Assembly: GCA_964564845.1 (NCBI GenBank)
Contig: CAZMCN010000001.1
Coordinates: forward strand, 1 to 58,880
Source of the DNA: CAYXPG01 sp964564845
GTDB taxonomy: Bacteria > Planctomycetota > Phycisphaerae > Sedimentisphaerales > Anaerobacaceae
Direction: 5' to 3'
DNA: 58,880 nt
In this document: positions 51,894-58,880 of the stretch, piece by piece
Layout of the letters: each line of letters begins with the position of its first letter
Position numbering within the stretch: the first letter of the stretch is position 1
Translations under genes and position numbers: made by a program
The notes under the pieces: model-generated
Databases searched by the model: none
Told to the model about the DNA's origin: nothing
Seen by the model: the letters and a program-made list of their open reading frames with translations, nothing else

Positions 51894-52436
51894 TCAATAT
51901 TCAATACCTCGTCTTGCAGGTATCCCCTTATCAAACGGATGCTTGATATTTTTCATTTCCGTTACCAAATCCGCCATCGCTATCAACTCTTCGCTCGCCC
52001 CCCGGCCGGTCATTACAATCTCTACCGACCTCTCTCTTCTGTCAATAATATCTTTAATATCCTCAAGCTTTGCCAGACCCTTCGAAAGGCAGAAAACAAT
52101 CTCATCAAGTATGACACAATCGTAAAATCTTTTCTCTGCTGTCTCTGCGATTCTTTTGAGAACGCTGCTGATTGCAGCCTGCATTTTAGCAACCTGCTTC
52201 GGATCATCGAAGGACTTAGTCATATCCCATTGGACATCGAGCGATTCAGCCCTGATTCTAACCGCTCCCAATTGCAGTGCGAAACGCTCACCTATATCAA
52301 GTGATGGCGGCTTCAAAAATTGATAAATCAAAACCTTATTGCCCTGACCAGCCGCCCGAAGCGCCAAACCAAACGCCGCCGTCGTCTTGCCCTTGCCGTC
52401 GCCCGTATAAATCTGAACAAGTCCTCTTTTCAGCAT
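51894..52436 (-). CDS. cobO: Cob(I)yrinic acid a,c-diamide adenosyltransferase (CobO type)
   Basis: A 180-residue P-loop enzyme that attaches the 5'-deoxyadenosyl group in corrinoid synthesis or salvage. Seen: VQIYTGDGKGKTTAAFGLALRAAGQGNKVLIYQFLKPP (Walker A, specific to CobA/CobO/BtuR), DCVILDEIVFCLSKGLAKLEDI (Walker B) and VEIVMTGRGASEELIAMADLVTEMKNIKHPFDKGIPARRGIEY. The PF-x-x-G-x-x-A-R-x-G-I-E-Y ending is diagnostic. No cobalamin riboswitch motif is visible upstream. Confidence 0.95.
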   Translation of the reverse strand: MLKRGLVQIYTGDGKGKTTAAFGLALRAAGQGNKVLIYQFLKPPSLDIGERFALQLGAVRIRAESLDVQWDMTKSFDDPKQVAKMQAAISSVLKRIAETAEKRFYDCVILDEIVFCLSKGLAKLEDIKDIIDRRERSVEIVMTGRGASEELIAMADLVTEMKNIKHPFDKGIPARRGIEY

Positions 52437-52592
52437 ACGGGTATTTTAAGAAAAGAAAGGACAAATTGAAAAGCAAAAATAGTGAATTTCTGACTTAAAA
52501 GAAATGGTCATCTTAACGATTGTTGCCTTCACGGTTTTTCCGTTGCACCTGCAATCGTCAATCGTAAATTGTCAATAGTAAATGAACAGCGA

Positions 52593-52982
52593 TTATATTG
52601 TTACGGCCTTGAGCCGCTGCTGCGCGTCGGATTGGCTTTCGGCTTGTTCGCCAGGTTTGAAAGGCAGCGGCTCGGCGAACTGAACCGCAACTCGCCTGAT
52701 AAACCTGTTTATATTTTCGACCCGGCAGACATTAGCTGTGCGCGTGAAGTTAGCCATATCAAAGCTGTCGCCCCGGCCAAAACGTGGAATGCTGAAACGC
52801 GCCGTTATCTGTTGACCCAGATATGGACTCTCCTCATTACAATAGCACGTGAACGCCGCCCCTCTGCTCGAAATATCCACCATTTGACCTTGCAAAAGTA
52901 TTTCGTTAAAGTCCTCGGCAAACCAGACAGGCCAGTGATAACGAAGCCTTTGTTCCCTTCTTCGCTCGGTATTTGTCTCCAT
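52593..52982 (-). CDS. PilZ-domain protein
   Basis: A protein of 129 residues from the ATG at 52982, which has GGAGA eight bases upstream. ERRREQRLRYHWPVWFAED matches the c-di-GMP-binding RxxxR box (RRREQR). MVDISSRGAAFTC matches the D/N-x-S-x-x-G box. The rest has the beta-barrel pattern (ITARFSIP, ANVCRVENINRFIRRVAVQFAEPL). A c-di-GMP receptor is inferred; the effector partner is unknown. A highly structured region lies upstream. Confidence 0.85.
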   Translation of the reverse strand: METNTERRREQRLRYHWPVWFAEDFNEILLQGQMVDISSRGAAFTCYCNEESPYLGQQITARFSIPRFGRGDSFDMANFTRTANVCRVENINRFIRRVAVQFAEPLPFKPGEQAESQSDAQQRLKAVTI

Positions 52983-53076
52983 TCTAAACTCTCCGTACCT
53001 TTTTAACTTAACCTTTGGAAAATCGACACATTCAAGCCCCTCCTTAACGAACAACTACCGAGAAAATCACCGCTGA

Positions 53077-53210
53077 CCGGCCCAATCCGCAGTCCTTGGG
53101 ACTCCCTGCGGAGGATGCCTTACGGCATAAAGCCGATTGGGCTATTTACCGTTCGGTTCAACGGGATAGTCCGCAGGTTCCTTTACAGCACCCGATTGGA
53201 CTTTTTTTTA
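53077..53210. other. Complex inverted-repeat structure upstream of the PilZ gene
   Basis: Outer arms GCCCAATC (53080-53087) and GATTGGGC (53135-53142) enclose two hairpins. One has CCGC/GCGG plus AGTCC-TTG-GGACT (53087-53111); the other is ATGCC-TTAC-GGCAT (53115-53128). This is a three-way-junction fold. A further AGTCC/GGACT pair (53169-53173, 53197-53201) runs into eight T residues on the plus strand, terminator-like. On the minus strand a 20-codon frame with GGAGG (MKKLKKSPIGCCKGTCGLSR) overlaps the last part. The 52983-53416 gap contains no other gene. Could be a structured RNA, a dispersed repeat or a folded DNA site. Confidence 0.5.
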
Positions 53211-53416
53211 ACTTTTTCACTTTTAGCCCTCCATGTTCCTATAATCTTGTTCATCTAAACATTTGGCTTTTTTGGCAAAATGTGCATAACGGTGCAAATT
53301 CTCTTTTTAACAACTGCTGTCCTTTTTTGACTGGGCGGCAGGAGAGTCTCTTTATGCGGGGTAATATGTGTTAATTCGTACCTATTTGTGGCTAAATTTC
53401 TTTGTATGCTCGTTGA

Positions 53417-54841
53417 TTATTCTTTTTTGCCGGTTACGAGTCTGACAAATTCCTCCCCTCGCTGCTGGAAATTATCGAACATATCATAGCTCGCGCAGGC
53501 GGGACTGAGCAAAACCACGTCGCCGCTGACCGCAAGGTTTTTAGCCGACTCAACGGCCTTAGTCAGTGAATCAACAATTTCAACTTTTACCTTCTTTTCT
53601 GTGTTCTCTGCGACCTCTGTGGCTAATTTCTTTGCAATCGCTTCTGCAATTTTTTTGGCTGTTGCGCCTATCAAAATAGCCGCCTTGGCCTTTGCTGCCA
53701 TTTCCAACCCCAATTCGTCAAACGATAATTTCTTGTCGTATCCGCCGGCAATAATAATCTTCGGCTCGTCAAACGCCTCCAGCGCCGCAATCGCACTTGC
53801 CGGCGTAGTTGCTATCGAATCGTTATACCAGCGGACACCTTTACTCTCTGCCACAAGTTCGAGCCGATGAGCAAGCGGCTTAAATCCCCCCAGAGAGCTT
53901 CTTATCTGTTCATCCGTCACGCCAAAATGTTTCGCAACAGCAATGGCAGCGGACAGGTTGCTAAGATTGGCCCTGCCGACCAGCCCAAACATCTGGCGAA
54001 CTTCTTCGCCTACATCGTCAGTTGAAAATTTCAAACAAATCCTGCCCGCTTCTTTCCTGTATCTTTCAAACCACTCCGCTCCGATTCGGTCTTCGCTGTT
54101 AAATATTGAAACAGCCGGCCCATTCTTGTCCCACCTTTGAAACTTGAAAATATTCTCCTTGGCCACGCAGTAATCAGCGAACGTGCCGTGACGGTCGAGG
54201 TGGTTTGGCGTGAGGTTTGTCAAAACTGCCACCTTAGGCCCTTTTTCAATTTGTGCCAATTGCTCGCCCTGAAAGCTCGATATTTCCAGCACCACCAAAT
54301 CATCACTGCCCATTTTATCTATCGCCGCAAGTAACGGCTCATTGCCGATATTACCGCTGAGCCGGACATTCTCGTATCTCGTATCCCGTATCTCACCTTC
54401 GGCATTCCTTAACAGATGTGCGGCCAGCGCCGCAGCCGTGCTTTTGCCGTTGGAACCCGTTATCCCAATTATCGTTGCAGGACACAGCTCAAAAAAAATA
54501 TTTATCTGCGAAGTGACAAACCTGCCGTTCTGTTCCGCCGCCCTGACAAACTCATCCCCGGGCGCAACTGCAGGATTGACTATGACAATGTCGGCTTTTT
54601 CAAAATCAGTTTTTTCGTGTCCGCCCAGGTGAAATTCAATATCGCCGAATTCTTCAAGCTCTTTGACCGAGTCGTTCAATTGCTCAGTATCTGCCAGGTC
54701 GGTCACCGTAACTCTCGCTCCTGCTTCTGCTGCGAATTTCGCCGAATCTACCCCTCCGCCGAACCGCCCCAGACCCATAACCAAAACTTTTTTCCCCGCA
54801 AAAAATCCCTTATCCGAAATTCGATATTCCCTGTCCCACAT
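53417..54841 (-). CDS. murD: UDP-N-acetylmuramoylalanine--D-glutamate ligase MurD
   Basis: Adds D-Glu to UDP-MurNAc-L-Ala. Seen: KKVLVMGLGRFGGGVDSAKFAAEAGARVTVTDL, IVNPAVAPGDEFVRAAE, ATIIGITGSNGKSTAAALAAHLL (P-loop), LVVLEISSFQGEQL, VAVLTNLTPNHLDRHGTFADYCVAKENIF, FKPLAHRLELVAESKGVRWYNDSIATTPASAIAALEAF and VLLSPACASYDMFDNFQQRGEEFVRLV. I use the ATG at 54841; the longer frame overlaps pyrF. The N-terminal MWDREYRISDKG and an insert (GEIRDTRYENVR, 54367-54394) are built from spacer-type repetitive text, unusual inside an essential enzyme. Confidence 0.95.
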   Translation of the reverse strand: MWDREYRISDKGFFAGKKVLVMGLGRFGGGVDSAKFAAEAGARVTVTDLADTEQLNDSVKELEEFGDIEFHLGGHEKTDFEKADIVIVNPAVAPGDEFVRAAEQNGRFVTSQINIFFELCPATIIGITGSNGKSTAAALAAHLLRNAEGEIRDTRYENVRLSGNIGNEPLLAAIDKMGSDDLVVLEISSFQGEQLAQIEKGPKVAVLTNLTPNHLDRHGTFADYCVAKENIFKFQRWDKNGPAVSIFNSEDRIGAEWFERYRKEAGRICLKFSTDDVGEEVRQMFGLVGRANLSNLSAAIAVAKHFGVTDEQIRSSLGGFKPLAHRLELVAESKGVRWYNDSIATTPASAIAALEAFDEPKIIIAGGYDKKLSFDELGLEMAAKAKAAILIGATAKKIAEAIAKKLATEVAENTEKKVKVEIVDSLTKAVESAKNLAVSGDVVLLSPACASYDMFDNFQQRGEEFVRLVTGKKE

Positions 54842-54897
54842 TCGCTCTTCGTTTTTACTTTCGACTAAGCTCCGCCCCGCAACCGGCCTTGTCGCTT

Positions 54898-55842
54898 TTA
54901 AGAACCCATCGCCTTTGCCAAATCCATCTTCGTATCGATAACCGCCTGTTCGATGCACCTTTTCCAGTCATCGCCGAACTGCTCTCTGTATTTTGGCTTC
55001 TCGTAAGCGTAAATAATTGAGCGTGATGCATTGATTAGCGCCCCTGTACCGTCATCTTTGCAGAACCGCACACACTCTTGTGCCGAGGCCCCTTGCCAGC
55101 CGTAGCCCGGCACCAGAAACCACACCTTGTCGTATTTCTCCCGCAGAGCCGTTGTAACTTCAGGCGCAGTCCCCCCGATTATCATTCCGACGTTGCTGTA
55201 GCCGCTGCCGCCGATTCGCTCCGGCTTATCGGCGATTCGACCGACTATCTCGGCAATCTTTTCATACATCTTTTCGCCGCTGCTGTTGGCAAAATCCTGA
55301 ATCGCCGCCGACGATGGGTTACTGCCGCGGACCCACACAAACACACCTTTGCCCTGCTCGTCTGCCATTTTCACAAATGGCTCAATCCCGTCTTCGCCCG
55401 CAAAACCGCTAATCGTAATTGCATCCGGTGCTACAGTGTCTTCAAGCCCCACCAACTGCGAATTCTCAAGATGAGCCGCAGCGTAAAGCCCCGCCGTATG
55501 CCCGATGTCTCCACGCTTCACGTCACCGATTATCTCCAGACCAAGCTCGTTACCCTCCGAAACCAACGAATAATATGTCTCCACCCCCTCCCAGAGATAC
55601 TTCTCGAAAAACGCTATATTTATCTTCACTGCAGCCACCATCGGAGCAACAATTCGAAGAACCTGTGTGCAAAAATCAAATGTCGCATCAACCGCCGCCG
55701 CCGCATCAAACTCATCATTCATCTCGCGATGGTCCTTTATCGCAGAAGGCAGTCGGCTGTAAACAGGGTCCAGCCCGACAATCAAAGGCGTCTTCTTATT
55801 GTCCACCGCTTCGCACAAACGGTCTGCAAAATGGCTCAACAT
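54898..55842 (-). CDS. pyrF: Orotidine 5'-phosphate decarboxylase, type 2
   Basis: Last step of UMP synthesis. At 314 residues it belongs to the longer type 2 (mycobacterial-like) group. Seen: LIVGLDPVYSRLPSAIKDH, AAVKINIAFFEKYLWEGVETYYSLV, LEIIGDVKRGDIGHTAGLYAAAHL with the catalytic D-V-K-R-x-D, DAITISGFAGEDGIEPF, FVWVRGSNPSSAAIQDF, GMIIGGTAPEVTTALREKYDKVWFLVPGYGWQGASAQEC. It leads the minus-strand block that continues with murD, 56 bases downstream. Confidence 0.96.
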   Translation of the reverse strand: MLSHFADRLCEAVDNKKTPLIVGLDPVYSRLPSAIKDHREMNDEFDAAAAVDATFDFCTQVLRIVAPMVAAVKINIAFFEKYLWEGVETYYSLVSEGNELGLEIIGDVKRGDIGHTAGLYAAAHLENSQLVGLEDTVAPDAITISGFAGEDGIEPFVKMADEQGKGVFVWVRGSNPSSAAIQDFANSSGEKMYEKIAEIVGRIADKPERIGGSGYSNVGMIIGGTAPEVTTALREKYDKVWFLVPGYGWQGASAQECVRFCKDDGTGALINASRSIIYAYEKPKYREQFGDDWKRCIEQAVIDTKMDLAKAMGS

Positions 55843-55913
55843 TCTTCAAAAACCCCTCTTTGACAAACTTAAATCCTATAAAATCCTTTCTATCAGACCA
55901 CTAACTTACTATA

Positions 55914-56672
55914 ATGATACACCTGCCATTGAGCAAGATAGAAATTCAAAACCCAAATTTTTACTGTGATTTCGGACAGCCGCAAAATTTGAAAAAAAGA
56001 AAAAAAAGAAAGTTCAAAAGAATCTACTGGCTCCTAATCGACCTGGCCATAATGGCCGTCGTCCTTATTTTACTGCTGTACAAGCCGGCTCGTTATAATC
56101 CCTTTGCTCTCGCCCCTGCCGGCCTGCAGCAGAACCAGGTACATCCATATCTGACACACGATTTATCAACCCAGCTCTATAATGGCCTGCAGTCCGGCAG
56201 ACCATTCGATTTAGTCATAATGCAAAAACCATTAAACGAAGTCGTCGCCTTCTCCGGCTGGCCAAAGCAGGCAGAGGGTACAAACTTCTCAGCGCCCGAA
56301 GTCTTTTTCGAGCCGGGCAGAATCGTACTGATGGGAACCGCTGCTACCGGCGGAGTGGATTTCGTCGTTACAATTGCCGTCGAGCCGACACTCAGCACGA
56401 AGGGACTCTTAAATCTAAAGGTAACCACCGTAAAAGTTGGCGCTTTGAATATCACGCCTCTTGCAAGGCTCATAGCTAAAAAAATGTACACCGAAAGAGC
56501 GTCAGATGTCTATGTGGACACAGCAGCTCCCTCTGCCAAAATTGCTGCCTCTTTGCTGAACGACGAATCTTTCGACCCCGTTTTCGTTTTTGAGGGCAAA
56601 AAGGTCCGGCTGGAAAAAATCACCATCGAGCAGCAGAAGCTTACCGCTGGCCTGAAACTAAACCAGCACTAA
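55914..56672 (+). CDS. Membrane-anchored protein of unknown function
   Basis: A 252-residue protein: a Lys/Arg-rich cytoplasmic stretch (LKKRKKRKFKRIYW), one membrane segment (LLIDLAIMAVVLILLLY, about 41-57), then a mostly beta-stranded extracytoplasmic part. Notable strands: LNEVVAFSGWPKQAEGTNFSAPEVFFEPGRIVLMGTAATGGVDFVVTIAVEPTLSTKGLLNLKVTTVKVGALNITPLARLIAKKM. This alternating layout resembles the YpmS/DUF2140-type, possibly lipid-handling, fold, but the resemblance is too weak to claim. The codons before the basic stretch are spacer-like and no ribosome site is seen, so the start is uncertain. Confidence 0.65.
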   Translation: MIHLPLSKIEIQNPNFYCDFGQPQNLKKRKKRKFKRIYWLLIDLAIMAVVLILLLYKPARYNPFALAPAGLQQNQVHPYLTHDLSTQLYNGLQSGRPFDLVIMQKPLNEVVAFSGWPKQAEGTNFSAPEVFFEPGRIVLMGTAATGGVDFVVTIAVEPTLSTKGLLNLKVTTVKVGALNITPLARLIAKKMYTERASDVYVDTAAPSAKIAASLLNDESFDPVFVFEGKKVRLEKITIEQQKLTAGLKLNQH

Positions 56673-56728
56673 AATCTCAACACCAATAGTCAGTCGTCAA
56701 TGACACAGCAATCTCAACCGACTAACGA

Positions 56729-58441
56729 CTAAAAACACCCTGCCAGCCAGCTCTCGCCAAGCTGGCGTAAATCATTAACATCGACTCTTCCGTCGCCGGT
56801 CAGCTCTGCCCAGCCGCACTGCCCGCAGCCTGTCTCCAGCCAATGCCCTGCAAGCTCAGCAAAGTCACCCAAATCCACATCCCCATCGCCGTCAATGTCC
56901 TCCAGAAACCCCGGTAATTGATACCAAAACCCCACTGACGCCCACTCCGACCCGACATCGCCGTATCTGCATTCGACATTCACTTCGATTGACTGGGAAA
57001 ATGGGATACAGTCGGCTATCCGCCAGCGGTACTGGTCGGCCCTCGCTATACCCTCTTCTTTATGTACATAGAGGATTCCATTCAGCGGCCGGGTCGCCGA
57101 CTGAGGACGGGTACCTTCCGGCTCATCCGGCTGGGCCGCAATCCAATTATAGTAAGCTCCGCCGTTATATGCATCTTCCAGTCCGGTCCCCCATTGTGTT
57201 ATTAACCCGTCAACAGTAATGACATCGTCTCCTTCCAGCATGCGGAAGCTGTTGGAATCCTGCCGCACATAGAGCAAGTCCCCCACGTAATGTCCGCGCC
57301 CCGTTGTGGACAATATCGTGTGATAAGTTTCTCCTGCCCTTGTTAAACTATTCTCCACCGCATACAAATAGCACATATCCTTCTCGAGTTGCCCCGGTTC
57401 GTACTCGACTTCCACAGAGTCAATATTGATTGACCCCTCGGTAGTATTGCAGAGCCTGACCTCTGCCGACTCACGAAACGGCATAGGCCAGTAGCAGTAA
57501 AATCCCTCATTGACATCGTTCGGGTCGGTCCCTATGGGCAGGCTTCGATAAGCAGCTCGTCCTTTGCCGGCGCCAAAAAAACGCGCCACAGAAACATCGA
57601 TTGCTGCTGCCGCCGAATCGTCATAATATACCCGCAATTGTACCCCATAGAGTTCTACATCATTTGTGTCATCCATTCGCACGTTTATTTTCCGTATCAC
57701 ACCTGGCCCGGGCAAAGCCAGTGTTAAACTTGCTCCGCCCGGAATTAACCTCGGACCTGTACTTATTGTCTCTGCTGTGGGACTGTCGCCTGCCGGATGC
57801 TGCCCGACATTCTCAAACAGCGATGCCGTCTCCGACCGTGCCTGCTGCTGTTCAGGTGTTAACTGACCCGTGTAAGAATTAACCTCCGTCACGGATGGAA
57901 ATGTAAGATAGCTGTACTGATAATAGTGACGATTTTCAAACGGACCGCTTGCTTTGTTCACCGTCTCAATACGCAGTGACCGGGCAAACCCAATCGGCTC
58001 ATAACATACTTGTCCTCCCGCACACGTGGTTATCAAAGGCTCGGAAAAATAGCTGAATGTTCCACCCATAACCGCGATACTATTGGTATCGATGCCGGCA
58101 GTGCCTTCGCCGTCGAAGTACATACGAACCACATAGTCGTTTTTGGCCATAATGTGAGGCATCCAGAAACGGTAAATCATCCCCGGCCCGTCTATTGTTT
58201 TGACCGTCGCAACCACCTCTTCTGTGAGCAGTCCCAGCGGAAATTCATAGTGGCTCCAGTCTGAATTTTCTCCCGTTCGGTCGTAGCTTGACGCCAGACC
58301 CGCCTCAACTGCGACTCGCAAACGTGCCCACTGCCGCCATTGTGTATAAGCATCATAGCCCACGGGAACTTCTGCAAAAACGTACGAAACAGTCGGAAGT
58401 ATCGCTGTGATTATTGACACAATATAGACTTGTTTTTTCGT
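56729..58441 (-). CDS. Secreted DUF2961 (GH172-like) protein with dockerin; apparent ACG start
   Basis: From the GTG at 58420 there are 563 residues. The N-terminal region GYDAYTQWRQWARLRVAVEAGLASSYDRTGENSDWSHYEFP, TIDGPGMIYRFWMPHIMAKNDYVVRMYFDGEG and GPGVIRKINVRMDD follow the DUF2961 family, now GH172, members of which act on fructan- or arabinan-type sugars. The tail has two dockerin repeats: DIDGDGDVDLGDFAELAGHW and ELTGDGRVDVNDLRQLGESW. GTG lies 26 bases from the AGGAGGAGG, too far. Five bases after that site is ACG; starting there gives KKQVYIVSIITAILPTVSYVFA, a complete signal peptide. I therefore place the start at the ACG, 58441. Confidence 0.8.
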   Translation of the reverse strand, partial: TKKQVYIVSIITAILPTVSYVFAEVPVGYDAYTQWRQWARLRVAVEAGLASSYDRTGENSDWSHYEFPLGLLTEEVVATVKTIDGPGMIYRFWMPHIMAKNDYVVRMYFDGEGTAGIDTNSIAVMGGTFSYFSEPLITTCAGGQVCYEPIGFARSLRIETVNKASGPFENRHYYQYSYLTFPSVTEVNSYTGQLTPEQQQARSETASLFENVGQHPAGDSPTAETISTGPRLIPGGASLTLALPGPGVIRKINVRMDDTNDVELYGVQLRVYYDDSAAAAIDVSVARFFGAGKGRAAYRSLPIGTDPNDVNEGFYCYWPMPFRESAEVRLCNTTEGSINIDSVEVEYEPGQLEKDMCYLYAVENSLTRAGETYHTILSTTGRGHYVGDLLYVRQDSNSFRMLEGDDVITVDGLITQWGTGLEDAYNGGAYYNWIAAQPDEPEGTRPQSATRPLNGILYVHKEEGIARADQYRWRIADCIPFSQSIEVNVECRYGDVGSEWASVGFWYQLPGFLEDIDGDGDVDLGDFAELAGHWLETGCGQCGWAELTGDGRVDVNDLRQLGESWLAGCF

Positions 58442-58580
58442 TTCTGCCTCCTCCTGCCGATAAAATAAGCCGAATACCTTCTGTTCCTGCGGGTCTTAAT
58501 TATATGATTTGCCGCAGCTAAAATCAAATAAAAAGTTGTCATCGCAAGGCCTGAAAGGCTGCCGGAAGCTCGAAATTGTT

Positions 58581-58740
58581 TAGCCCCTAAGTTTAATCTT
58601 GGGGGTTTTGTCGTTATGGTTAGCCCCCGCACCCGTGGCAGGGGACCATTCTCGTTGCACGGGGGTTGTCGTTATATTTATCCCCTGTTTTATACTGGGG
58701 GTTCCTTTTCTGTTAGCCCCCTGCACCGCAGGGGGTTCCC
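58581..58740 (+). repeat. Cluster of four GC-rich hairpin units
   Basis: Successive units follow the plan (T)AGCCCC...GGGGGTT. They are CCCCTAAG..CTTGGGG (58584-58605), a larger CCCCCG...CGGGGG fold (58623-58665), CCCC..GGGG (58682-58700) and a perfect CCCCCTGC-ACC-GCAGGGGG (58717-58735). GTCGTTAT recurs between the first and third units. A plus-strand open frame across the region looks like a by-product. The 58442-58880 stretch contains no gene that I can support. Confidence 0.7.
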
Positions 58741-58790
58741 CACCCTCCGGCTGTTGCTTTTTGCCTGCCCCGAACCCGATGTGCTTCAGT

Positions 58791-58819
58791 TGTCATTGCG
58801 AGCGCAGTGAAGCAATCTC
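58791..58819 (+). repeat. TGTCATTGCGAGCG...GAAGCAATCTC-type dispersed repeat
   Basis: The text TGTCATTGCGAGCGCAGTGA-AGCAATCTC matches a short repeat word known from many unrelated bacterial genomes, often translated as ...CHCERSEAIS... Only this one clear copy lies in the window. Confidence 0.6.
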
Positions 58820-58880
58820 AATTATAACTGAACTTTTGCAAAATTGGGAATAATAGGGGACGTTCTATTATATAAGCCGG

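Noticed and set aside
51271..52125. Plus-strand 284-codon open frame
   Set aside because: Entirely antisense to ispD and cobO, which are clear; composition does not look like a protein.
52437..52592. Cobalamin riboswitch upstream of cobO
   Set aside because: No B12-box-like text was found in the short gap.
53169..53208. Confident plus-strand terminator
   Set aside because: The AGTCC/GGACT stem encloses a long loop of more than 20 bases and no plus-strand gene precedes it, so it is listed only as part of a structured region.
53096..53374. Plus-strand 92-codon open frame
   Set aside because: Starts inside the three-way-junction structure, with no ribosome site and no family resemblance.
58581..58740. 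Possible CRISPR array
   Set aside because: Units differ in length and sequence, there is no constant direct repeat with unique spacers, and no cas genes are present.
58599..58853. Plus-strand 84-codon open frame across the hairpin array
   Set aside because: Its peptide is just translation of hairpins and of the TGTCATTGCGAG repeat; low plausibility as a protein.

Overview
The window looks like a chromosomal segment of a planctomycete, most likely class Phycisphaerae, possibly from an uncultured lineage. This is inference from gene content: secreted proteins ending in type I dockerin repeats with no cohesin in view, a TIGR03790-type secreted protein, a DUF2961 (GH172-like) secreted protein, a mur/ddl/ftsQ cell-wall cluster, and many glycosyltransferases. 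Genes are mostly on the minus strand, with GGAGG-type ribosome sites and recognisable sigma-70-like promoters. No phage, insertion sequence, integrase or CRISPR array was seen. Layout: (1) 1-6000: the end of an ATP-citrate lyase operon (aclB end, aclA), a lone hisA, a discoidin-like lipoprotein, tRNA-Ser(CGA), a membrane-anchored CBS protein and tRNA-Leu(CAG). (2) 6000-10400: a 1322-residue secreted dockerin protein with three copies of a Trp-rich module, a probable promoter overlapped by a dyad, and a 29-residue candidate membrane peptide. (3) 10500-13700: a minus-strand group with folE, a double-length pyruvoyl-tetrahydropterin synthase, an exported SagB-nitroreductase/DJ-1 fusion and a lipid-A N-terminal-domain protein. 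(4) 13850-19000: VanZ, GT2 and STELLO-like genes on the plus strand, then a TIGR03790 protein and a KamA-family radical SAM enzyme on the minus strand. (5) 19000-44300: a large Wzx/Wzy-type exopolysaccharide locus. It holds a priming sugar transferase, DegT aminotransferase, FemAB/GNAT-like transferase, three GT4, a CgeB-like and a GT2 glycosyltransferase, FkbM methyltransferase, polymerase, flippase, UDP-glucose dehydrogenase, the GDP-fucose pair gmd-fcl and a third sugar-nucleotide epimerase. It also holds a secreted beta-helix protein, a pseudogene copy of that gene and a sialidase-like dockerin protein. (6) 44800-56000: YkgJ-type protein and the cell-wall/housekeeping block pyrF-murD-PilZ-cobO-ispD-(DUF2975, XRE regulator)-murC-murB-ddl-ftsQ. 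(7) 56000-58880: a membrane-anchored unknown, a DUF2961 dockerin protein and a field of GC-rich hairpin repeats. How the genes work together: the polysaccharide locus contains nucleotide-sugar supply (ugd, gmd, fcl, epimerase, aminotransferase), assembly on a lipid carrier (priming transferase, GT4/GT2), decoration (FkbM, GNAT-like), flipping and polymerisation, so it probably makes a fucose-containing acidic polysaccharide. The secreted beta-helix and sialidase-like proteins inside it are candidates for processing or binding the product. Mostly unexplained features are: dispersed short repeats (a hairpin family, a 17-base word, quasi-repetitive spacer text that runs into coding starts), two genes whose best start codon is not ATG/GTG/TTG, a frameshifted DUF2975 gene, and a branched inverted-repeat structure upstream of the PilZ gene.
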